DNA of 64,000 nucleotides from Thermocatellispora tengchongensis (GCF_014202315.1 NZ_JACHGN010000007.1:318569-382568), one strand, 5' to 3'. Positions 8,522 to 18,665 are shown, counted from the stretch's first letter. Numbers and translations: made by a program. Notes: generated by a model from the letters alone, not told the origin.

Positions 8522-9226
8522 TCAGTGGACGAGGCGGTCGAGCCATTCGGCCAGGAGGGTGCGTTCGGCGGGGGTGAGGGAGGAGAGTTCGGGGGCCTGG
8601 TCGGTGGTGAGGGCGGCGCGGAGGGTGAGGACGGAGGCGCGCAAGGGCTGGGGGGTGGAGGGTTGGGGGGTGGTGGTGACGGCGGCGATGACCGCTTCGC
8701 GGGTCTGCTCGGACAGGTGGGGGTCGCGGGATCGGGGCTCGGTGCCGATCAGGGTGAAGGTGACGCCCATGCAGGCCGAGTGGAGCATGGTGGCGGCGCG
8801 GTCCACGGGGACGCGGAGGAGGCCGGACTCGGCGATCCGGGTGATCGTGCGGCGCAGGATGGCCATGGCCTCGGCCGCCGCGTGTGAGGTGGCGCCGGGG
8901 CGGGGTTCGCCGTACATCAGGATGTAGAACGCCGGGCGGGTCAGGCCGAAGGACACGTGGAGGTCCCAGCCGCGGCGGAGGTCGGCCACGGGGTCGTCGG
9001 TGGCCGCCAGGGCGTGCTTGTCGTGGAGATAGGTCGCGAAGCCGTGGGCGGCCACCGCGTCCAGCAGGCCGCTCATGTCGCCGAAGAGGCGGTAGAGAGT
9101 GGGGGCCTGCACTCCGGCCGCCGCGCTCACCGCACGGGTGGACACCGCCTCGCGCCCGCCCCGGGTCAGGAGGTCGGCCGCCGCCCGGACGATCCGCTCC
9201 CTGGTTGTGATCGTCTCCGTCTCCAT
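8522..9226 (-). CDS. TetR family transcriptional regulator
   Basis: A 234-aa repressor-type protein. The N-terminal helix-turn-helix (residues about 8-55, ending in APTLYRLFGDMSGLLDAV) is typical of TetR/AcrR; the C-terminal ligand domain is longer and Thr/Pro-rich near the end. It diverges from the SDR gene at 9319, and dyads in the 92-bp gap are likely operators for both genes. The ligand is unknown but presumably relates to the SDR substrate. Confidence 0.88.
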   Translation of the reverse strand: METETITTRERIVRAAADLLTRGGREAVSTRAVSAAAGVQAPTLYRLFGDMSGLLDAVAAHGFATYLHDKHALAATDDPVADLRRGWDLHVSFGLTRPAFYILMYGEPRPGATSHAAAEAMAILRRTITRIAESGLLRVPVDRAATMLHSACMGVTFTLIGTEPRSRDPHLSEQTREAVIAAVTTTPQPSTPQPLRASVLTLRAALTTDQAPELSSLTPAERTLLAEWLDRLVH

Positions 9227-9242
9227 ACCCTCATGTTAACAA

Positions 9243-9275
9243 CGCTATTAGCGACGATAGCGAATAGCCGCTATC
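9243..9275. promoter_or_regulatory. Paired dyads, likely operator of the TetR/SDR divergon
   Basis: CGCTA-T-TAGCG (9243-9253) is followed by GATAGCG (9256-9262) and CGCTATC (9269-9275) around six bases. Both share the CGCTA half-site, and a further TTAGCG follows at 9285. The location between a TetR gene and its divergent neighbour fits autoregulation. Confidence 0.6.
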
Positions 9276-9318
9276 ATGTAGGTGTTAGCGACGGCAACAG
9301 AGCGGGAGGATCATTCCC

Positions 9319-10056
9319 ATGAGCACAGCTACCCGGCGGGTCGCGATCGTCACCGGCGGGTCGCGCGGGATCGGGCGGGCCGTGGCCGAGCGGCTGGCCG
9401 CCGAGGGGCAGGCCGTCGTGATCGCCTACGCACGCAACGACGCCGAGGCCGACGCGGCGGTCAAGGGCATCCTCGCCAACGGCGGGGCCGCGGTCGCGGT
9501 GAAGGCCGACGTGGCCGACGAGAAGGCGGTGGAGGCGCTGTTCGAGGTGGCCGAGCGGGAGTTCGGCGGGGTGGACGTGGTGGTGCACGCCGCGGGCATC
9601 ATGCTGGTCGGCCCGCTGGCCGACTTCGGCCTGGAGGACCTGGACCGCATGCACCGGACCAACATCCGGGGCACCTTCGTGGTGGACCGCGAGGCGGTGC
9701 GCCGGGTGCGGCCGGGCGGCGCGATCATCAACTTCTCGACGTCGGTCACCAAACTCGCCACGCCGGGCTACACGGCGTACGCGGCCTCCAAGGGCGCGGT
9801 GGACGCGATGACCCTGATCCTGGCGCGGGAACTGCGCGGGCGGGATGTCACCGTGAACGCGGTGGCGCCTGGCCCCACGGCCACGGATCTGTTCCTGGAC
9901 GGCAAGGACGAGGCCACCGTCGAGCGGCTGGCCAAGGCCAGCCCGATGGAGCGGCTGGGCAGGCCGAATGACATCGCCGACCTGGTGGCGTTCCTCGCCG
10001 GGCCCGGCCGGTGGGTCAACGGCCAGGTCGTCTACGCCAACGGCGGGGCGATCTGA
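9319..10056 (+). CDS. Short-chain dehydrogenase/reductase (SDR)
   Basis: A classical SDR of 245 aa. The N-terminal TGGSRGIGRAVAE motif binds the dinucleotide, HAAGIM is the NNAG-equivalent, and the catalytic Ser, Tyr and Lys lie in INFSTSVTKL and YTAYAASKGAV. The C-terminus (RWVNGQVVYANGGAI) is typical of FabG-like NADP(H) enzymes. GGGAGG lies nine bases before ATG. Substrate is unknown. Divergence from the TetR gene suggests substrate-inducible expression. Confidence 0.9.
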   Translation: MSTATRRVAIVTGGSRGIGRAVAERLAAEGQAVVIAYARNDAEADAAVKGILANGGAAVAVKADVADEKAVEALFEVAEREFGGVDVVVHAAGIMLVGPLADFGLEDLDRMHRTNIRGTFVVDREAVRRVRPGGAIINFSTSVTKLATPGYTAYAASKGAVDAMTLILARELRGRDVTVNAVAPGPTATDLFLDGKDEATVERLAKASPMERLGRPNDIADLVAFLAGPGRWVNGQVVYANGGAI

Positions 10057-10112
10057 ACGCTTTCCAGGGTGCGGGAAAAGGAACGAAATGGTATTTCCCG
10101 AGCTGACAGAGG

Positions 10113-10185
10113 TGCCCCCGGCGGGACTCGAACCCGCACTCCAACCCTTTTAAGGGGTTTGCCTCTGCCATTGGGCTACGGGGGC
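10113..10185 (-). tRNA. tRNA with anticodon UAA and a short (class I) variable loop
   Basis: A 73-nt cloverleaf: 7-bp acceptor stem GCCCCCG/CGGGGGC, a 3-bp D-stem extended by a C-A mismatch with GG in the loop, anticodon stem AACCC/GGGTT with loop CTTAAAA (anticodon UAA, codon UUA), five-base variable loop GGAGT, T-stem GCGGG/CCCGC with loop TTCGAGT, discriminator A. CCA is not encoded. Bacterial leucine tRNAs normally have a long variable arm, including bldA, the usual UUA reader in actinomycetes, so the amino acid is uncertain. It may be an orphan, regulatory or inactive tRNA. Confidence 0.8.
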
Positions 10186-10821
10186 GCCGCAATCATACGT
10201 AATGGACCACTCTTAAGAGGAGCACAAGTTCGCATCAGGCGTCTCGTTTCATAACGAACCGGTGATTCCGGATGTCGCGGGCAGATTACGGCGCCGGAAA
10301 CGGGCTTCGGCGAAGGAATAGGACACGGGCCACCTGGTCGGGTTGAACTGCACGTATGCCAGCGCCCAAGCCCGCCGGACGCGACGGGGCCGGGTTCCGG
10401 CCGGGCTGTTGCCCGTACAAGATTATGCGGGAGGGCCACGACGCCTGGCACGCCCTGCTCCGGTCCCGCGCCCGGTGCGTAACGGCGGCGGAGGGAGAGG
10501 ACGGGACCTGGGCATGGTCCACATCGGCCCCGGCCTCGGCCCGCGATCCTCGCCCCGGCCCGCGATCCTCGCCCCGGCCCGTGCTCCTCGGCCCGGCCCG
10601 TGATCCTTCGGCCCCGGGTAATGGGATGGGGCGGGCCCTGCAGTGGGGCGGGTCTAGCACCGGAACGGGTCCGATCCGGGGCGGGCTGGGCGTCACCGGG
10701 GGTGTCCACGTTTCGTGGAGGCGGCGGGGAGGACGGCGCGTTTGTGCACGTGCCAAGCATCCGGCCCGTGCCGCCTGGTGGAAGCCCCTGTTGCCTGGAC
10801 ACTCCTCACCGGGTCGGTAGC
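10186..10821. other. Intergenic region with short repeats, no recognised gene
   Basis: About 640 bp between the tRNA and the ndh terminator. Several open frames cross it in both directions but none resembles a family, and none has a good ribosome site. The only clear structure is the 19-bp repeat array at 10542-10617. Confidence 0.5.
10542..10617. repeat. Four tandem 19-bp repeats
   Basis: Units at 10542-10560 and 10561-10579 are identical (CGCGATCCTCGCCCCGGCC); those at 10580-10598 and 10599-10617 are diverged copies (CGTGCTCCTCGGCCCGGCC and similar). Confidence 0.8.
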
Positions 10822-10854
10822 ACAAACAGCCGCCCGGATCGGGCGGCTGTTTGT
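10822..10854 (-). terminator. Terminator of ndh
   Basis: A perfect 15-bp stem (ACAAACAGCCGCCCG, 10822-10836; CGGGCGGCTGTTTGT, 10840-10854) with a 3-base loop lies 38 bp past the ndh stop. Confidence 0.88.
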
Positions 10855-10891
10855 CGGTCGGCGGTGCGGGGTCGGGTGGTCCGCTGTGGCC

Positions 10892-12235
10892 TTAGCCGCG
10901 CTTCTGGGTGGCGGCGTACGCGGCGCGGAACGACTCGCGCGGTCGGTGGATCTCACCGAGCGAGATGGTCTCGCGCTTGAAGAACAGCGCCAGGGTCCAG
11001 TCGACCACCACGCGGACCTTGCGGTTGAAGGTGGGCACCCGCGACAGGTGGTAGGTGCGGTGCATGAACCAGGCCGGGAAGCCGCGCAGCTTGATGCCGT
11101 AGACGTTCGCCACGCCCTCGTGCAGGCCGAGGCCCGCCACCGAGCCGGCGTACTTGTGCCGGTAGACCGCGAGCTCCTGCCCGTTCAGCTTGCGCACGAT
11201 GTTGTCGGCCAGCACCTTGGCCTGGCGCACGGCGTGCTGGGCGTTGGGGGCGCAGTACTGCCCGGGGTTGGTGACGTCGGGCACGCCCGCGATGTCGCCG
11301 GCGGCGAAGGCGTCCTCGACCCCGGCGATCGTCAGCCTGGTCGTGGTCTTGAGCTTGCCGCGCTCGTCAACCGGCAGGTCGGTGGCCGAGACGACCGGGC
11401 TGGCCTTGACCCCGGCGGTCCACACCAGCGTCTCGGCCTCGAACTCCTCGCCGTCGGAGAGCTTGACGTGGCCGCCGACGCAGGATTCGAGGCGGGTGTT
11501 CAGCCGCACGTCGATGCCGCGCTCGCGGAGCTGCTCCAGGGTCCACTTGCCCATCTCGGGGCCGACCTCGGGCAGCACCCGGTCGGTCGCCTCGACGAGC
11601 ACCCAGCGCAGGTCGGCCGGGGTGATGTTGCGGTAGTAGCGGGTGGAGTCCTTGGCCATGTCCTCCAGCTCGGCCAGGGCCTCCACCCCGGCGAAGCCCG
11701 CGCCGACCACGACGAAGGTCAGCGCCTTGCGGCGTACCTCCTCGTCGTCGGTCGACTCGGCGACGTCGAGCTGGTGCAGCACCCTGTTGCGCAGGCCGAT
11801 CGCCTCGCCGACCGACTTGAAGCCGATGCCGATGTCGGTGAGGCCGGGGATGGGCAGGGTACGGGAGACGGAACCCGCGGCCATCACGATGATGTCGTAG
11901 CCGATCTCGCGGGCGGAGCCCTCGTTGGGCTCGAAGGTGACGCTCTTGGCGCCGTGGTTGACCTTGGTGACCTTGCCGTTGAGGATCCGCACCTTGGGCA
12001 GCACCCGCCGCAGCGGGGCCACCACGTGGCGGGGCGAGAGGTTGCCCGCCGCGGCCTCGGGGAGGAACGGCTGGTAGGTCATGTAGGACTGTGGATCGAT
12101 GATGGTGATCCGCACGCTCCCGTCGCGGAGCTGCCGGGCCAGCCTGCGCTGCAACCGCAGCGCGGTGTACATGCCGACGTAGCCGCCGCCGACGATCAGG
12201 ATGTGCTTCGACTGCTGGTTCACATCGGTGCCCAT
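10892..12235 (-). CDS. ndh: Type II NADH dehydrogenase
   Basis: A 447-aa non-proton-pumping NADH:menaquinone oxidoreductase. It has two Rossmann motifs (ILIVGGGYVGMYTAL for FAD near residue 12 and FVVVGAGFAGVEAL for NADH near 170), the quinone-site AQHAVRQAK segment, and the C-terminal membrane-associated helices (VVDWTLALFFKRE). It lets cells oxidise NADH without proton translocation. Start ATG has only a weak ribosome site. A Rex operator covers the region just upstream, so expression should rise when the NADH/NAD+ ratio rises. Monocistronic, closed by a strong terminator. Confidence 0.95.
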   Translation of the reverse strand: MGTDVNQQSKHILIVGGGYVGMYTALRLQRRLARQLRDGSVRITIIDPQSYMTYQPFLPEAAAGNLSPRHVVAPLRRVLPKVRILNGKVTKVNHGAKSVTFEPNEGSAREIGYDIIVMAAGSVSRTLPIPGLTDIGIGFKSVGEAIGLRNRVLHQLDVAESTDDEEVRRKALTFVVVGAGFAGVEALAELEDMAKDSTRYYRNITPADLRWVLVEATDRVLPEVGPEMGKWTLEQLRERGIDVRLNTRLESCVGGHVKLSDGEEFEAETLVWTAGVKASPVVSATDLPVDERGKLKTTTRLTIAGVEDAFAAGDIAGVPDVTNPGQYCAPNAQHAVRQAKVLADNIVRKLNGQELAVYRHKYAGSVAGLGLHEGVANVYGIKLRGFPAWFMHRTYHLSRVPTFNRKVRVVVDWTLALFFKRETISLGEIHRPRESFRAAYAATQKRG

Positions 12236-12247
12236 CTCTAGCGGTGC

Positions 12248-12265
12248 TTGTGAAACCGTTCACAA
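12248..12265. promoter_or_regulatory. Rex (redox repressor) operator
   Basis: TTGTGAA-ACCG-TTCACAA (12248-12265) is a perfect 7-bp dyad with a 4-bp spacer, matching the site described for Rex in Streptomyces. It lies 13 bp upstream of the ndh start, just downstream of a TAACCT element that may be the -10. Rex releases such sites when bound by NADH; ndh is a known Rex target in S. coelicolor. Confidence 0.88.
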
Positions 12266-12320
12266 GGTTACGGCACGGCCTAGCACAAAAGCCAATCGAG
12301 GGCATGAGTCTTAGGTCACA

Positions 12321-13115
12321 TCATGCCGACAATTCGATCGCTCTCCGGAAGATCGTGTCGAGCATGTCCTCGGTCACGCGGCCGGTGAAGGTGTTCTGCT
12401 GGCTGGGGTGGTAGCAGCCCAGCAGGTGCACGGTCTCCCCCTCGTACGCCAGCGCCACCTCGGCCCCGTGCCCGAACGGCGGGCGGCTGCGCGGCAGCTC
12501 GTACCCGGCCTCGCGCAGCGCGGGCCAGCACGCCTGCCACGCGTACCCGCCGAGCGCCACCAGCACCCGTACGCTGCCCGCGCACAGGGCGATCTCGCGG
12601 GCCAGCCACGGGGAGCAGGTCGCGCGCTCCTCGGGGGTCGGCTTGTTGGCCGGCGGCGCGCAACGTACGGCGGCGGCCACCCGGGCGCCCAGCAGCCGCT
12701 GCCCGTCGCCCGCGCGGACGCTGGTCGGCTGGGCCGCCCAGCCGGTGCGGTACAGCGAGGCGAACAGCCAGTCGCCGCTGCGGTCGCCGGTGAAGATCCG
12801 GCCGGTGCGGTTGCCGCCGTGGGCGGCCGGGGCCAGCCCGAGCAGCAGCAGGCGCGGCTTGTCGTCCCCCCACCCGGCCACCGGCCGCCCCCAGTACGTC
12901 TCCTGCGCGAACGCGCGCCGCTTGACCCGCGCCACCTCCTCGCGCCAGGCCACCAGCCTGGGGCAGGCCCGGCAGACCGACTCGCGGGCGGCCAGTTCGG
13001 CGACGGTGGCGCTGCCCGCGGCGAGGGCCGCGACCTCGGCGGGATCGTGCGCGACCGGGGTGTCGGGGGTGGCCGGGTCGTCCGGCCAGCCCGTTCCGGG
13101 AGGTACGTAGTCCAT
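12321..13115 (-). CDS. Uracil-DNA glycosylase, family 5 (UdgB-like)
   Basis: A 264-aa base-excision repair enzyme. The cysteine-containing [16 protein letters not shown] segment near residue 47 is a 4Fe-4S ligand region. The active-site motif [15 protein letters not shown] has Ala in place of the catalytic acid, as in family 5, and [10 protein letters not shown] is the C-terminal minor-groove motif. Family 5 enzymes remove uracil, hypoxanthine and other deaminated bases, useful in a very GC-rich genome. The start is probably ATG 13115; the frame extends to 13148 without extra conserved sequence. Confidence 0.88.
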   Translation of the reverse strand: MDYVPPGTGWPDDPATPDTPVAHDPAEVAALAAGSATVAELAARESVCRACPRLVAWREEVARVKRRAFAQETYWGRPVAGWGDDKPRLLLLGLAPAAHGGNRTGRIFTGDRSGDWLFASLYRTGWAAQPTSVRAGDGQRLLGARVAAAVRCAPPANKPTPEERATCSPWLAREIALCAGSVRVLVALGGYAWQACWPALREAGYELPRSRPPFGHGAEVALAYEGETVHLLGCYHPSQQNTFTGRVTEDMLDTIFRRAIELSA

Positions 13116-13147
13116 GACCCGATCGTGCCGCATCCCCGGACACGGCA

Positions 13148-13181
13148 AAGGCGCGGCGTCCGGTGTGGGACGCCGCGCCTT
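13148..13181 (-). terminator. Terminator of the four-repeat secreted protein gene
   Basis: AAGGCGCGGCGTC (13148-13160) and GACGCCGCGCCTT (13169-13181) form a 13-bp stem with an 8-base loop between the two minus-strand genes, making read-through into the glycosylase gene unlikely. Confidence 0.85.
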
Positions 13182-13236
13182 CGCGGGTGTCGGGCTCAGG
13201 TGCGGATCGGGTCCGCGTTCCCGAGCCGTGGCCGGA

Positions 13237-14613
13237 TCAGGCCGTCGGGCAGGGGAGGGAGAAGGAGGTGGAGGCGGAGGAGCTGTTCGGCGAGGTCACC
13301 ACGAGCTTGGCCGTGCCCGTCGTGGGCGACTTGTCGGAGGGACCGCTGCCGAAGGCCAGGCTCACCGTGCCCGCCGCGTCGACCTTCTTCTCGATGTCGT
13401 TGAACGCCTTGCCGTTGACCTCCCAGTGGTAGACCAGGGTGGTCGGGCCGGTGACCTTCACGGTCGCCTGGTACTTCACCGACGGGCCCTTGCCCTCGGC
13501 GCAGGTGGAGTTGTCACCCACGGCCAGCAGGCTCTCGACCGTCGCGGTGACCGGCGCCTTGCAGGTGACCTTGGTCACGCCGGTGTTGGACGTGGCGCGG
13601 TTCGGGCCGAGGATCTCGATCCACCGCTTGATCTCACCGCTGTCGGAGGCGTTGACCGTGTGGCTGACGCCCTTGCTGCCGCCGTGGCGGAAGTACAGGC
13701 TCTCGACCGGGCCGGTGTAGCCCGGACCCGCCCAGCGGTACTTCACCTCGGTACGGCCGGAGGCGCTGATCGTGCCGCCGAAGGTGCGGGCCACGGGGCA
13801 GGCGCCCTCGTAGTCGGACGGCGCGTTCACCGAGGCCGAGGCCTTGGCGTCGTCCTTGCAGTAGACCTTGTAGCCGGCGCGGTCGCCGTCGCCGTACGAG
13901 GGGCTGACGATGTCCAGCGCCACCCAGCCGCGGTGGCTCTCGCGCGGCTTGAAGGTGTAGTAGACGCGCTTGCCGTCGTACACCTTGGCCTTGCCGTAGT
14001 CGACGACCCGGCCGTTGTGCACCCAGCGGTACTTCACCCAGGTCGGGCCGCTCACGCGGATGGTGCCGACCGCGGTGATCTTGGTCCACGGGGTGCAGGC
14101 GCCGCTGTAGTGCGAGGGGTCTACGTCCACGCGGGCGTGGGCGTACTTGGGCACCTTGATCTCGGTGTCCTTGCAGGAAACCGAGAAGTAGCCCTTCTTG
14201 GTGGTCTTCTTGTACGGCGCGAGGACCTGGAGGGCCTGCCAGCCCTTCACGTCGCTCTTGAACGTGCTGCGCTCCTTGACCGTGACGACCTTCGTGCCCT
14301 TGCCCTTGAGCGTGAAGGACTTCACCTTGCTCTTGGAGCCGTCACCGTGCAGCCAGCGGTAGGCGACCTGGGTCTTGCCGCCCTTGAGGGTGACCGCGAT
14401 CTTCGAGGAGAAAGTGACCGTGACCGGGCACTCGCCCTCGTGGTTCTTGGGGGAGGCCGACGGCGTACTGGCCGTGACCTTGGGCTTGGGCGCGGCGGCC
14501 GTGCCGGCGGTCGCGGCCGCTGCGGGGGACGCGATCAGTCCGGTCGCCGCCGCGGCCATGGCCACGCCCACGCCGAGCGCGGCCAGTCTGCGGGCTAAAC
14601 CTGCGGACATCAT
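13237..14613 (-). CDS. Secreted protein with four Ig-like repeats
   Basis: A 458-aa exported protein of unknown role. A Sec signal peptide ends near residue 34 ([11 protein letters not shown]). The mature part holds four modules of about 100 residues, each opening with a cysteine after a Gly/Glu-rich turn ([36 protein letters not shown]), continuing to a V-x-Y-R/H-W strand ([37 protein letters not shown]) and closing with a second cysteine. This suggests beta-sandwich domains, each with one disulfide. No enzyme motif or cell-wall anchor is present, so it may be a released or wall-associated binding protein. GGAG precedes the start. Confidence 0.75.
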   Translation of the reverse strand: MMSAGLARRLAALGVGVAMAAAATGLIASPAAAATAGTAAAPKPKVTASTPSASPKNHEGECPVTVTFSSKIAVTLKGGKTQVAYRWLHGDGSKSKVKSFTLKGKGTKVVTVKERSTFKSDVKGWQALQVLAPYKKTTKKGYFSVSCKDTEIKVPKYAHARVDVDPSHYSGACTPWTKITAVGTIRVSGPTWVKYRWVHNGRVVDYGKAKVYDGKRVYYTFKPRESHRGWVALDIVSPSYGDGDRAGYKVYCKDDAKASASVNAPSDYEGACPVARTFGGTISASGRTEVKYRWAGPGYTGPVESLYFRHGGSKGVSHTVNASDSGEIKRWIEILGPNRATSNTGVTKVTCKAPVTATVESLLAVGDNSTCAEGKGPSVKYQATVKVTGPTTLVYHWEVNGKAFNDIEKKVDAAGTVSLAFGSGPSDKSPTTGTAKLVVTSPNSSSASTSFSLPCPTA

Positions 14614-14777
14614 GAGGGGTTGCTCCGTTCAGTTGGAGAAAGCTGCCCAGAGACGGTTGCCGCCCCGACGCGAGCTGTGCCGGGCCCCACGGCAAAGTCT
14701 CGGTAAAGCCTCTTTACTTAACCACGAACCGACAGATCCCTCAACACATGCGAAACCACAACAATGTCACAAATTCG

Positions 14778-15719
14778 CTAATTTACCCAGAGCGACCACG
14801 CGATCCCATCCAGAATGTCGTGCTCGCTCACCACGACCTCGGCGAACCCCCACCGCGTCATCAGCCGCTCCAGGATCAGCGCGCCCGCCCCGATCACGTC
14901 CACCCGGCCCGGGTGCATCACCGGCAGCGCCGCCCGCTCGTCGTGGGTCATCGACAGCAGCCGCAGCGTCACGTCGCGCACGTCGTCGGCGGGGATGCGC
15001 GAGTGGTGGATGCGGTCGGGGTCGTAATAGGGCAGGCCCAGCGCGATCCCCGCGACCGTGGTCACCGACCCGGCCAGGCCGACGAGGGTGCGCGCCTCGG
15101 TCACCGGGACCGCCGCCGCCACCCGGTCGAGCGCCGCCTCGACGTCGGCGGTCACCGCGTCCACGGCCCGCCCCGACGGCGGGTCGCCGGCCTCCTTCAG
15201 GTGCCGCTCGGTCAGCCGTACGCAGCCGATGTCCACCGACAGCGCCCCGCGCAGCGCCGGCCGCGCGCCGTCGGTGGTGCCGACCACGAACTCGGTGGAC
15301 CCGCCCCCGATGTCCACCACGAGGAACGGCTCGGCCGCCCGGCCGGCCAGGCCGCGCGTCGCCCCGGTGAACGACAGCTCCGCCTCCTCGGCGCCCGTGA
15401 TCACCTCGGGCTCCACCCCGAAGATGCCGCGCACGCCCGCCACGAACTCGTCACGGTTGGCGGCGTCGCGGGTGGCGCTGGTGGCCACCACCCTGACCCG
15501 CTCGGCGCCGTGCTGCGCGATCAGCTTGGCGTAGCCGCGCATCGCGGTGAAGGTGCGCTCCAGCGCCTCCGGGGCGAGCCTGCCGGTACGGTCCACGCCC
15601 TGGCCCAGGCGGACGATCTCCATCCGCCGCTCGATGTCCGCGAGCCCCGTGTGGCCGATGTCGGCGATCAGCAGTCGGACCGAGTTGGTCCCGCAGTCGA
15701 TGGCCGCCACACGCGTCAT
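14778..15719 (-). CDS. ppx: Ppx/GppA phosphatase (exopolyphosphatase family)
   Basis: A 313-aa ASKHA-fold protein that removes terminal phosphate from polyphosphate and/or the 5' phosphate of pppGpp. The phosphate-1 loop AAIDCGTNSVRLLI, the ATSATRDAANRDEF segment, the GGGSTEFVVG phosphate-2 loop and the LVGLAGSVTTVAGI adenosine-type motif are present. At 313 aa it is the short actinobacterial form. The ATG overlaps the DUF501 stop by 4 bp, so the pair is translationally coupled. A polyphosphate kinase lies elsewhere in the window (55.7 kb). Confidence 0.92.
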   Translation of the reverse strand: MTRVAAIDCGTNSVRLLIADIGHTGLADIERRMEIVRLGQGVDRTGRLAPEALERTFTAMRGYAKLIAQHGAERVRVVATSATRDAANRDEFVAGVRGIFGVEPEVITGAEEAELSFTGATRGLAGRAAEPFLVVDIGGGSTEFVVGTTDGARPALRGALSVDIGCVRLTERHLKEAGDPPSGRAVDAVTADVEAALDRVAAAVPVTEARTLVGLAGSVTTVAGIALGLPYYDPDRIHHSRIPADDVRDVTLRLLSMTHDERAALPVMHPGRVDVIGAGALILERLMTRWGFAEVVVSEHDILDGIAWSLWVN

Positions 15720-16330
15720 TCCGCCGTCCCCTCGCCGTCGTCCTCGCCGTCTTCCCTGACATCGACTTCCCTGGCACCGTCTTCGCCGGCATCGTCTTCG
15801 CCGGCACCGTCTTCACCGGCATCGACCGTCACGCACGGACCGGCCGCCCACCACTGCGGCAGGGCGTCCAGCGCCTCGCGTCCGAACGGGTTCGTCCCGG
15901 GCACGGCCAGCTCGTGCCCCACCAGCGCGTGCAGGCACTTCACCCGGGTGGGCATGCCGCCCGCGCTCTGCATGCCGCGCGGCAGGGGCTCGATGCCCTC
16001 CTGCGCGGCCAGCTTGTCGCGCCGGGCCACGTAGTCGTCATGCGCGGCCTGGTAGCGCGCGGCCAGCTCGGGATCGTCGGCGAGGCGCGCCTGCATCTCG
16101 CGCATCATGCCCGAGGACTCCAGGGTGCCGATCGCCGAGGCCGCCTTCGGGCACGTCAGGTAGTACAACGTGGGGAACGGCGCGCCGTCGGGCAGCCGCG
16201 GCGCGGTCTCCACCACATCGGGCAGCCCGCACGGGCACCGATGCGCCACCCGCCACGCCCCTCGCGGCAACCGCCCGAGCTGCCGCTCGACCGCGACCGC
16301 GTCCTCGCGCCCCGCCCCCATTCCGCTCAC
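15716..16330 (-). CDS. DUF501 protein
   Basis: A 204-aa protein of the conserved actinobacterial DUF501 family, recognised by VERQLGRLPRGAWRVAHRC and PTLYYLTCPKAASAIGTLES. Cysteines in RCPCG and TCPKA may bind metal. It sits in its usual place between ftsB and ppx. The tail is an expanded acidic repeat (units of GEDGA and GEDDA), encoded by short tandem repeats near 15775-15825. GTG 16330 and ATG 16321 are both possible starts, and neither has a good ribosome site because the upstream DNA is the repeat array at 16336-16787. Confidence 0.85.
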   Translation of the reverse strand: MSGMGAGREDAVAVERQLGRLPRGAWRVAHRCPCGLPDVVETAPRLPDGAPFPTLYYLTCPKAASAIGTLESSGMMREMQARLADDPELAARYQAAHDDYVARRDKLAAQEGIEPLPRGMQSAGGMPTRVKCLHALVGHELAVPGTNPFGREALDALPQWWAAGPCVTVDAGEDGAGEDDAGEDGAREVDVREDGEDDGEGTAE

Positions 16331-16335
16331 CCCGC

Positions 16336-16787
16336 AAGGCTACCGCCGCCGCGCCCCAATCTCGTCGGGGACGGAGCGGGCGTGGAGGTGGGGTGTGGGT
16401 GAGAAGGCCACCGCCGCCGCCCCCCATCTCGTCGGAGACGGAGCGGGCGTGGAGGTGGGTGTGAGTGAGAAGGCCACCGCCGCCGCCCCCTATCTCGTCG
16501 GAGACGGAGACGGCGTGGGGGCGGGTGTGGGTGAGAAGGCCACCGCCACCGCGCCCCCATCTCGTCCGGGACGGAATGGACGTGGGGGCGGGCGTGGGGC
16601 GACAAGGCCACCGCCGCCGCGCCCCCATCTCGTGGGGAGACGGAGTGGGCGCGGGCGACATGGCCACTGCCGCCATGTCCCTATCTCGTCGGGGACGGCG
16701 CGGGCGTGGGCGTGGGCGACAAGGCCACCGCCGCCGCGTCCCTATCTCGTCGGAGACGGAGACGGCGTGGGTGCGGGCGTGGGCGAC
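16336..16787. repeat. Seven-unit minisatellite derived from the 3' end of ftsB
   Basis: Units begin at about 16336, 16404, 16470, 16536, 16604, 16660 and 16721 and are 56-68 bp long. Each contains AAGGCCACCGCCGCCGC followed by a CTCGTCGGAGACGGAG-like stretch. The last unit encodes the final Pro/Thr/Ser residues and TAG stop of ftsB. The TAG is retained in three units (16490, 16681, 16742) and is TGG in others. Confidence 0.9.
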
Positions 16788-17185
16788 ACGGGGGTGGGTC
16801 GCCTGTCGGCGGCCTCCACCGAGCCCCACAGGGTCTCGTACCAGGGTGGCGTGACCGTGGTGGTGGGGGTGGCCGTCGTGCCCGGCTTGGGCTTCTGGGT
16901 GGGCTTCTTGGTCATCACCGTGAAGCACTTCTCGCCCGGGTCGCAGAAGAACAGCCGCTCGCGCGCGATCTGCTTGTTGTAGCCCGGGTCGTTGAGCTGG
17001 CGGTTGCGCCGCTCCAGCTCGTTCAGCGCGGCCAGCTCGCGCTCGCGCTCCTCCAGCAGCTCGGCGATCTGACGCCGCTGCGCGATGTACTCGCGTACGG
17101 GATAGGCCAGGCTCATCGCTATCGCGCACACCACGACCGCGAGCACCGCGGCCCGGCCGGTCAGTTGCGGGCGTCGTCCAGCCAT
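16742..17185 (-). CDS. Septum formation initiator (FtsB/DivIC family)
   Basis: A 147-aa bitopic division protein. One transmembrane helix (about 12-30) is followed by a periplasmic coiled coil (about 33-66, rich in Glu, Leu and Arg) and the conserved segment DPGYNKQIARERLFFCDPGE. Family members link FtsL and FtsQ in the divisome. The rest is a low-complexity Thr/Pro/Ser tail (SPTPAPTPSPSPTR at the end) coded by the innermost unit of the downstream minisatellite. ATG 17185 is chosen because the frame upstream is poorly conserved. It lies in the standard order eno-ftsB-DUF501-ppx. Confidence 0.88.
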   Translation of the reverse strand: MAGRRPQLTGRAAVLAVVVCAIAMSLAYPVREYIAQRRQIAELLEERERELAALNELERRNRQLNDPGYNKQIARERLFFCDPGEKCFTVMTKKPTQKPKPGTTATPTTTVTPPWYETLWGSVEAADRRPTPVSPTPAPTPSPSPTR

Positions 17186-17249
17186 CTCGATCGAGTCCCC
17201 CTCCGCGTGCGCCACGTCCCTTCCCGCGCCCCCGCTCGCCCCGCTCGCC

Positions 17250-17286
17250 CCCCGGCCCGCCCGCACCGGTGGCGGGCGGGCCGGGG
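17250..17286 (-). terminator. Hairpin after enolase
   Basis: A 15-bp stem (CCCCGGCCCGCCCGC, 17250-17264; GCGGGCGGGCCGGGG, 17272-17286) with a 7-base loop begins 8 bp after the eno stop, upstream of ftsB on the same strand. Confidence 0.75.
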
Positions 17287-17293
17287 CGGCGGA

Positions 17294-18580
<1,287 letters not shown>

Positions 18581-18665
18581 CTAAAGTCAATGGGATGGTT
18601 TGTCGTAGAAGCCTATCGAGATCTGCCCCTCGGGAGGGTTACCGCCACGTGATCGAGCGGTGATC

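Noticed and set aside
10356-10820. 154-codon frame downstream of the UAA tRNA
   Set aside because: Crosses the 19-bp repeats, has no ribosome site, no family resemblance and atypical codon use.
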